From Alphaproteobacteria bacterium (GTDB taxonomy: Bacteria > Pseudomonadota > Alphaproteobacteria > UBA9219), in contig JAGWKW010000091.1 in assembly GCA_028865155.1 (NCBI GenBank), positions 1 to 5,840 of the forward strand: a stretch of DNA of 5,840 bases. The letters run 5' to 3'. Below, piece after piece: positions 1 through 4,217 of this stretch. Below the pieces are notes generated by a model. That model was not told the DNA's origin. It saw only the letters and a program-made list of their open reading frames with translations, and did no database searches. Within the stretch, counting starts at the first letter, position 1; the number at the start of each line of letters is the position of its first letter. A program made the position numbers and the translations under genes.

Positions 1-1083
1 AACCGCTGGGTTTTGCATCGCTATCTGGGACGGCAATACCTGTTGTGGTTTCTCGCCTTTCTCGGCGGGCTCGCCGGCATCGTGTTCCTGTTTGAAGTCG
101 CCGAGCTGATGCGCCGCGCGGGCGGGCGGCCCGATGTCGGCTTTATGCTTGGTCTCAAGATGGGCGTCTACAAGCTTCCGGAAACGATCGAGCGCATCCT
201 GCCCTTCGTCGTGCTGTTTTCGGGGCTGTTCACTTTCTGGAGGCTGGCGCGCAGCCAGGAACTTATCGTCGCGCGCTCGGTCGGCGTTTCGGCATGGCAG
301 TTTCTGACGCCCGCACTGCTCGTCACCGCCTGCTTCGCCCTGGTCAATGTCACGGTCTTGAATCCGATCGGCGCCGCGATGAACGCGCGCTATACCGCGC
401 TTGAGATGCGCTATCTCGAACGCGTGCCGACTTTCGAGCTGACCGGCGCGGGGTTGTGGCTGCGCCAGCATGACGGGCAGAACCGCTATCTGCTCCACGC
501 CGACCACGTCAAGATGAACCCGCTGGCGCTGACGCCCTTGATGGCGATCATCTACGACAAGGACGGAAATTACGTCGGCCGCGTCGATGCGCCCAAGGCG
601 GTCTTGCGCGACGGCGCGTGGGATGCCTCCGGCGCCTGGATCAACATGGACAAGCAGCCCGCGCAGCATGTCGCCGACTGGCGGCTGCCGACGACGCTGA
701 CGCTCGGCAAGATCCAGGAAAGCATGGCCGCGCCGGATACGATTTCGTTCTGGGAATTGCCGCGCTTCATCCGCGCGCTGAAAACCATCGGCCTGCCGCC
801 GACGCGGCATCAGCTCGCCTTCGAAAGCCTTCTGTCCCAGCCTTTCCTTCTGTGCGCGATGGTGTTTTTCGCGGCCGCTTTCGCGCTTCGCATGAGCCGA
901 CGCGGCGGCGTCACCGGCATGATCGTGCTGGGCGCCCTGCTTGGCAGCTTCGTCTATACGCTCAACAACGTCGTCGATGCGCTCGGCGTCAACCAGACCT
1001 TGCCGGTGCCGCTCGCGGCATGGGCGATCCCGCTGGTCGCGCTTGCGCTCGGCAATGCCGCCCTGCTTCATATGGAGGAATGA
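1..1083 (+). CDS. lptG: LptG-type LPS export permease (YjgP/YjgQ family), 5' end probably cut by window
   Basis: Inner-membrane permease of the LptBFG transporter, which extracts lipopolysaccharide from the inner membrane and feeds the LptC-LptA bridge. Counting from a TTG at position 13, the visible 356 residues show the family layout: an N-terminal helix (about 8-28), helices at about 60-78 and 96-116, a periplasmic beta-rich domain (about 130-265), and three C-terminal helices (about 275-292, 300-320, 331-350). Family-like patterns include the coupling-helix region ELIVARSVGVS (83-93) and the RRGG turn (296-299). The frame is open to the window edge (residues N-R-W-V precede the TTG), and the TTG has no good ribosome binding site, so the true start is probably upstream. 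LptG is preferred over the sister subunit LptF because of the C-terminal position before another LPS-type gene and the overall pattern; LptF cannot be fully excluded. The stop codon overlaps the next start. Confidence 0.88.
   Translation, partial: NRWVLHRYLGRQYLLWFLAFLGGLAGIVFLFEVAELMRRAGGRPDVGFMLGLKMGVYKLPETIERILPFVVLFSGLFTFWRLARSQELIVARSVGVSAWQFLTPALLVTACFALVNVTVLNPIGAAMNARYTALEMRYLERVPTFELTGAGLWLRQHDGQNRYLLHADHVKMNPLALTPLMAIIYDKDGNYVGRVDAPKAVLRDGAWDASGAWINMDKQPAQHVADWRLPTTLTLGKIQESMAAPDTISFWELPRFIRALKTIGLPPTRHQLAFESLLSQPFLLCAMVFFAAAFALRMSRRGGVTGMIVLGALLGSFVYTLNNVVDALGVNQTLPVPLAAWAIPLVALALGNAALLHMEE
1074..1078 (+). promoter_or_regulatory. Ribosome binding site of the LpxH-like gene
   Basis: GGAGG lies four bases before the ATG at 1083, inside the last codons of lptG. 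It decides the start of the downstream gene, because a much longer open frame in the same phase (from about 618) runs beneath lptG and has no such site. With the TGATG overlap it indicates translational coupling. Confidence 0.8.
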
Positions 1084-1913
1084 TGCGCGCAGCCGATCTT
1101 CCCGGTTCGGAAAGCCCCAACGACAACGTCTTGCGTTTCCGTTCGATCTGGATTTCGGATATCCATCTCGGCACCCGCGGCTGCCAGGCCGAACGATTGC
1201 TCGATTTCCTGCGCCATACCGAATCCGACTATCTCTATCTGGTCGGCGACATCGTCGACGGGTGGCATTTGCGCCGCCGCTGGTACTGGCCGCAGGCGCA
1301 TAACGACGTGGTGCAGAAAATCCTGCGACGCGCGCGCCACGGCACCAAAGTCTTCTATGTTCCCGGCAACCATGACGAGGCGGCGCGGCCCTATTGCGGG
1401 CTGCATTTCGGCGGCGTCTATGTCGTCAACGAAATCGTCCATGAAACCGCCGACGGCAAACGCATGCTGATTTTGCATGGCGACCAGTTCGACGCCGCAG
1501 TCGGCTATGCCAAATGGCTCGCGCATCTGGGCGACATCGCTTACGATCTCGCGCTGCTTACCAACCGCATCTTCAACGCCGTGCGCAAACGCCTGGGCAT
1601 GCGTTACTGGTCTTTGTCGGCCTATCTGAAACACAAGGTCAAAAACGCAGTTGAACACATTGGCGCGTTCGAGGAGTTCATTGCCGAAACCGCCCGCCAC
1701 AGCAAAGCCGATGCCGTCCTGTGCGGCCATATCCACCATGCCCAGATCCGCCAGATAGGACCGGTGCTTTATCTCAATGACGGCGACTGGGTCGAGTCCT
1801 GTACCGCGATGGTCGAAGATTTCGACGGCAAACTGTCGATTATCCGCTGGGCCGAGGAGCGCGAAAAGCTTCTATACCCCCTTGAAGAGCATATGAAATT
1901 AAAGCCTTGTTAA
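1083..1913 (+). CDS. LpxH-like metallophosphoesterase (UDP-2,3-diacylglucosamine diphosphatase family)
   Basis: A 276-residue calcineurin-like phosphoesterase. All the metal-binding blocks of the fold are visible in order: SDIHLG (Asp26, His28), GDIVDG (Asp56), GNHDE (Asn96, His97), HGDQFD (His132) and GHIHH (His216, His218). The wider pattern, including YWSLSAYLKHKVKNA (175-189) and NDGDWVESCTA (232-242), matches the LpxH-related family commonly annotated as UDP-2,3-diacylglucosamine diphosphatase, which would hydrolyse UDP-2,3-diacylglucosamine to lipid X and UMP in lipid A synthesis. Many alphaproteobacteria use the unrelated LpxI for that step, so the substrate of this protein is uncertain and another phosphoester is possible. 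It overlaps lptG by one base (TGATG) and has a strong ribosome binding site, so the two are probably co-translated. The start at 1083 is well supported. Confidence 0.88.
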   Translation: MRAADLPGSESPNDNVLRFRSIWISDIHLGTRGCQAERLLDFLRHTESDYLYLVGDIVDGWHLRRRWYWPQAHNDVVQKILRRARHGTKVFYVPGNHDEAARPYCGLHFGGVYVVNEIVHETADGKRMLILHGDQFDAAVGYAKWLAHLGDIAYDLALLTNRIFNAVRKRLGMRYWSLSAYLKHKVKNAVEHIGAFEEFIAETARHSKADAVLCGHIHHAQIRQIGPVLYLNDGDWVESCTAMVEDFDGKLSIIRWAEEREKLLYPLEEHMKLKPC

Positions 1914-1937
1914 CTGATTGATTGGCAAAATGGGCGC

Positions 1938-2966
1938 ATGCATGTAAAGCTTCGCCAGATGCCGGATAAAAAGGCAGCCCTGCGGCGCGCCGGGGATAGA
2001 ACATTGTTTAATATACGTATTTCAAAAGATTTGTTCGCAGGCCTGATGACGGCTCTGGCCATCTTTTTCTGGCTCGCAAGCGGCGACTCCGCGCTCGCCG
2101 CAGTCGCGGCCGTCACGACCAAACAGGCAACAACGCTCGGCGACATCATCTGCAACGCCACAATTAATGGCAGCGCCTTCGGGCCTTTGTTTTCATGGGG
2201 GGCTTATGGCATCGGCGCCATTCTCGCCGTCCAGGGCATCCATCATATGCGCCTGCATGTCGATTCACCCCAGAACAACAAGATGGACAAGCCTTTGTTC
2301 CTGTGGCTTGGCTCCGCGCTTCTTTTGAGCCTGCCCAGCTTCATCGGCATGATCGTCACGAGCCTTTACGGTACGACAGCGGCGGGCGGCGGCGCGGGCT
2401 GCAACCCCGGCGGCGCGGGCGCGAGCGCTTCGACGCTCGATGTCATGCTGACGAATTTCGTCAACAACATCCACGATCCCCTGCTTGGGCTGGTCTCCAT
2501 CATCGCATGGGTGGCTGGACTTCTCTTTGTGGTTCGGGGCCTTGTCAAAGCGTCGAAATACGGCTTCGATCCGCGCGCCAATTCGCCGCACATTATCCTG
2601 ACCAACATCGTTTTCGGCGCGCTTTTGCTTACGATCGGCAGCAATCTCGATATGGTCATGGGATCGGTCTTCGGCGCAAGCACGATTAAAGGCTCGTCGG
2701 TTCTTAACTGGTCGTTCGCAAGCGCGCTGGGCGGCGCCTCGACCTCTTTCCAGACTGCCGTCAAAGCGGGGCTGACCTTCGTCCAGCTGATCGGCGCGAT
2801 CGCTTTCGTGCGCGGCTGGCTCATCATGAAAAAAGTCGTCGAAGGCGGCGGCAATGTGACGATGGCGCAAGGCATCACCCATATTGTCGGCGGCGTTCTG
2901 GCTATCAATATTTTCTGGTTCCTCAAGATCATGGATACGACCTTCGGCACCGGACTGATTTCGTAA
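1938..2966 (+). CDS. icmC: IcmC/DotE-like type IVB secretion membrane protein, enlarged with an extra IcmD-like module
   Basis: A 342-residue polytopic inner-membrane protein that I assign to the IcmC/DotE group of Dot/Icm (type IVB) secretion. A signal-like helix (about 32-54, ending ALA-A) is followed by helices at about 86-102, 119-143, 183-204, 219-241, 281-298 and 313-330. The C-terminal part, FVQLIGAIAFVRGW (281-294) then GITHIVGGVLAINI (312-325), is the strongest IcmC-like signature. Residues 86-145 and 187-246 form an internal repeat: 16 of 60 positions identical without gaps, 101 residues apart. Residues 90-139 match the neighbouring IcmD at 21 of 50 positions without gaps. Legionella IcmC is, as I recall, about 190-200 residues, so this looks like an IcmD-like unit fused to an IcmC unit. 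The order icmC-icmD-icmJ is that of Legionella. The start is uncertain: ATG 1938 lacks a clear ribosome binding site, and ATG 1959 or 2046 (just before the signal helix) are alternatives. Confidence 0.72.
   Translation: MHVKLRQMPDKKAALRRAGDRTLFNIRISKDLFAGLMTALAIFFWLASGDSALAAVAAVTTKQATTLGDIICNATINGSAFGPLFSWGAYGIGAILAVQGIHHMRLHVDSPQNNKMDKPLFLWLGSALLLSLPSFIGMIVTSLYGTTAAGGGAGCNPGGAGASASTLDVMLTNFVNNIHDPLLGLVSIIAWVAGLLFVVRGLVKASKYGFDPRANSPHIILTNIVFGALLLTIGSNLDMVMGSVFGASTIKGSSVLNWSFASALGGASTSFQTAVKAGLTFVQLIGAIAFVRGWLIMKKVVEGGGNVTMAQGITHIVGGVLAINIFWFLKIMDTTFGTGLIS
2193..2675 (+). repeat. Diverged internal tandem module in the icmC-like gene
   Basis: The stretches 2193-2372 and 2496-2675 each encode a 60-residue helix-loop-helix unit ending in Gly. 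Aligned without gaps, 16 of 60 residues agree, including the A-L-L-L block, the following Ser, Met, Ser, and the final Gly. The units lie 303 bases apart, with a Gly/Ala/Ser-rich linker (GGGAGCNPGGAGASAS) between them. The similarity is seen at protein level; I do not claim DNA-level identity. Confidence 0.6.
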
Positions 2967-3072
2967 TCGAAACAAATAGATGAAATTAAAACAATTACTT
3001 GCAAGAAAGGGTGAAAGAGAATTAGAATAAAAAAGGAAAAAGCAAATTAAGCTGGCGTTAAGAAACAACGCA

Positions 3073-3101
3073 TAAATTGATTCTAAATTACGATATAAAT
3101 T
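3073..3101 (+). promoter_or_regulatory. Candidate icmD promoter with three phased TAAATT repeats
   Basis: TAAATT occurs at 3073-3078, 3084-3089 and 3096-3101, with starts 11 and 12 bases apart, about one helical turn. The last copy overlaps TATAAA (3094-3099), which could serve as a -10 box. That would give a transcript start near 3106 and a leader of about 30 bases. No good -35 box lies 17 bases upstream (CATAAA at 3071-3076), so an activator bound to the repeats is plausible; 11-base periodic direct repeats are typical of OmpR/PhoB-family response regulators. Regulator identity and promoter activity are inferred. Confidence 0.35.
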
Positions 3102-3125
3102 TTAGCGATATACCCCAACCCCCTG

Positions 3126-3131
3126 AGGAGG
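3126..3131 (+). promoter_or_regulatory. Strong ribosome binding site of icmD
   Basis: AGGAGG, a full match to the anti-Shine-Dalgarno core, lies six bases before the ATG at 3138. It fixes the icmD start and suggests high translation. The genes on either side (icmC at 1938, icmJ at 3545) lack any comparable site. Confidence 0.85.
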
Positions 3132-3137
3132 AAGACT

Positions 3138-3536
3138 ATGAAGAATTTTGTGAAACGCGAACTGCTCAACGACGTCGTGACCGGCCTGTTGGTCGCAGCG
3201 GCCATCGCAGTGGCGACGCCGGTTGACGCTTGGGCCGACCTTAACAACGCCATCGGCACCACCAATACCGCCGTTCTGAACCCGGCCATGAAGGTCGTCA
3301 ACCTGGTTTCCTATGGCCTTGGCGCGGTTCTGGCCGTGACCGGCATCGCAGGCGCGAAGAAACACGCCGACAACCCCGGATCGAACCCGCTTGGGCCGGC
3401 AATCGGCAAGATGCTCGCCGGTGCGGCGTTCCTCGCGGCGCCGAGCGTGATCAGCATGATCGGCTCGACCGGTTCTTCGGCACTTGGCAGCCAAAGCTTC
3501 ACCGCGCCCCCCGCTGTCAATTTCTCCGTAAACTAA
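3138..3536 (+). CDS. icmD: IcmD/DotP-like type IVB secretion membrane protein
   Basis: A 132-residue small membrane protein; Legionella IcmD/DotP has about the same length. It has a basic N-terminus, a signal-like helix (about 14-33, possible cleavage after AWA), a helix at about 53-71, a short polar loop with the family-like motif KKHADNPGSNP (74-84), and a second helix (about 90-108) ending in the APSVISMIG pattern (101-109). The K-x-H-x-D-N-P loop followed by a small-residue helix and Pro-Ser is what I recognise from IcmD. The same module, without gaps, occurs in the preceding icmC-like protein (21 of 50 residues identical). The role in Dot/Icm systems is as an inner-membrane component of the secretion channel; its exact function is poorly known. 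It has its own candidate promoter and a strong ribosome binding site, so it may be made in larger amounts than its neighbours. Confidence 0.75.
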   Translation: MKNFVKRELLNDVVTGLLVAAAIAVATPVDAWADLNNAIGTTNTAVLNPAMKVVNLVSYGLGAVLAVTGIAGAKKHADNPGSNPLGPAIGKMLAGAAFLAAPSVISMIGSTGSSALGSQSFTAPPAVNFSVN

Positions 3537-3544
3537 CAAACGGC

Positions 3545-4204
3545 GTGGTTTTGTCTTTCCTTCCTCTTACTCTCGGCGTCGGGCGCAAGCCCGGCGCCGG
3601 GAGCGGAGGCCTCAAGCCTCCGTCCCGCGCCGAAGCGGAAACCATTCTCAAACGCGATAATTTCACCTGCCGCTTCTGCGGCTTTCGCGCTGTTCAGTAC
3701 CAACGTATCGTTCCTTCTCCCGAAGGCTATGTCACCGCCTGCAGCTTCTGCGAGCAGGTGCAAACGCTTGAGCGCGCGGCCCTGATGGGCGGCGGCGTTT
3801 TGATCTGGCTGCCCGAAATCACCCAGGCTGAACTGAACCATATCGCGCGCGCGATCTATGTCGCGCGCAGCGAAAAAGGCGGAAGCATGGAAGCTGCGGC
3901 AACGCGCGCCTTCGACGCGCTGATGACGCGGCGGGTCGAAGCCAAGAAACGGCTGGGCAGCGACGACCCGCTCGTTCTGGCCACCGTGCTGCACGAAAAT
4001 CTCGATCAGGACGAACGCGCGGCGGCATCGAAGAAGCTTGAAGGCGTTCGCCTTCTGCCGCTCGACCGCCATATGGTGCGCAGCAAGCGCGGCGATATCG
4101 ACGGTTTCCCGCAGATCGTCAAATTCTGGCGATCGGCGCAAGGCCCGTTCGGCAAAATCCCGGCAGGCGAATGGCAGGAATTGTTCGCCAAAATTGCGGC
4201 CTGA
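3545..4204 (+). CDS. icmJ: IcmJ/DotN-like zinc protein of the type IVB coupling complex
   Basis: A 219-residue soluble protein without signal peptide or membrane helix. It carries two CxxC pairs, TCRFCGF (Cys42, Cys45) and ACSFCEQ (Cys66, Cys69), which would bind zinc, followed by GGGVLIWLPEITQAELN (82-98). This last block, and the R-D-x-(F/Y)-T-C-x-F-C-G-F block, match what I recall of Legionella IcmJ (about 208 residues). IcmJ/DotN has an HNH-nuclease-like zinc fold without known nuclease role and joins the DotL coupling ATPase in the complex that recruits effectors. The start is likely GTG 3545, 8 bases after the icmD stop; TTG 3551 is an alternative, and neither has a Shine-Dalgarno site, so translation may depend on reinitiation after icmD. 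The next in-frame ATG would remove the zinc cysteines. Residues 11-28 are a Gly/Pro-rich stretch encoded by two hairpins. Confidence 0.82.
   Translation: MVLSFLPLTLGVGRKPGAGSGGLKPPSRAEAETILKRDNFTCRFCGFRAVQYQRIVPSPEGYVTACSFCEQVQTLERAALMGGGVLIWLPEITQAELNHIARAIYVARSEKGGSMEAAATRAFDALMTRRVEAKKRLGSDDPLVLATVLHENLDQDERAAASKKLEGVRLLPLDRHMVRSKRGDIDGFPQIVKFWRSAQGPFGKIPAGEWQELFAKIAA
3575..3598 (+). other. Stable RNA hairpin with GCAA tetraloop at start of icmJ
   Basis: GGCGTCGGGC (3575-3584) pairs with GCCCGGCGCC (3589-3598) around the loop GCAA. This gives ten base pairs including one G-U wobble, closed by a GNRA-type tetraloop. No T-run follows, so it is not a standard intrinsic terminator. It lies 30 bases into icmJ. 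Confidence 0.6.
3598..3627 (+). other. Second stable RNA hairpin at start of icmJ
   Basis: CGGAGGC (3604-3610) pairs with GCCTCCG (3616-3622) around CTCAA. The stem continues outward with CGGGA (3598-3602) against TCCCG (3623-3627), leaving G3603 bulged: twelve base pairs in all. It abuts the first hairpin (sharing base 3598), and again no T-run follows. Possible roles are mRNA stabilisation of the icmD part, an attenuator, or a copy of a dispersed palindromic repeat; none is proven. Confidence 0.55.
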
Positions 4205-4217
4205 TTTCCCCGTTCTG

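Larger units (their letters stand above)
2967..3137 (+). other. AT-rich intergenic region and leader before icmD
   Basis: These 171 bases separate icmC from icmD and are strikingly A-rich compared with the GC-rich genes on both sides; the plus strand is very purine-rich between about 2970 and 3050. The region holds three TAAATT repeats (3073-3101), a TATAAA box (3094-3099), a weak inverted repeat GCGTT/AACGC (3055-3059 with 3067-3071) and a strong ribosome binding site (3126-3131). No convincing intrinsic terminator for icmC is visible: the small hairpin TTTCG/CGAAA around the icmC stop (2959-2972) has no T-run after it. Confidence 0.6.

Noticed and set aside
618..1082. Long in-frame extension upstream of the LpxH-like gene
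   Set aside because: It lies in another frame beneath lptG, is rich in Arg/Ala/Gly as shadow frames are, and has no family similarity; ATG 1083 with GGAGG is the clear start.
1068..1739. 223-residue minus-strand open frame opposite the LpxH-like gene
   Set aside because: The plus strand carries all metallophosphoesterase motifs; the minus frame shows no recognisable family.
1918..1948. Promoter directly before icmC (TTGATT then TGTAAA)
   Set aside because: The spacer is 19 bases, the -10 match is weak, and it would overlap the annotated start; kept only as a reason to doubt the start at 1938.
2959..2972. Small hairpin TTTCG-taat-CGAAA over the icmC stop as a terminator
   Set aside because: Only five mostly A-T pairs and no T-run after it.
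2265..3068. 267-residue minus-strand open frame opposite icmC
   Set aside because: Its charged, Arg/Ala/Asp-rich composition is typical of the complement of a GC-rich membrane-protein gene; the opposite strand encodes a coherent polytopic protein.
3055..3071. Inverted repeat GCGTT/AACGC as a terminator or operator
   Set aside because: Only five base pairs with a seven-base loop, and no T-run; easily chance in this region.
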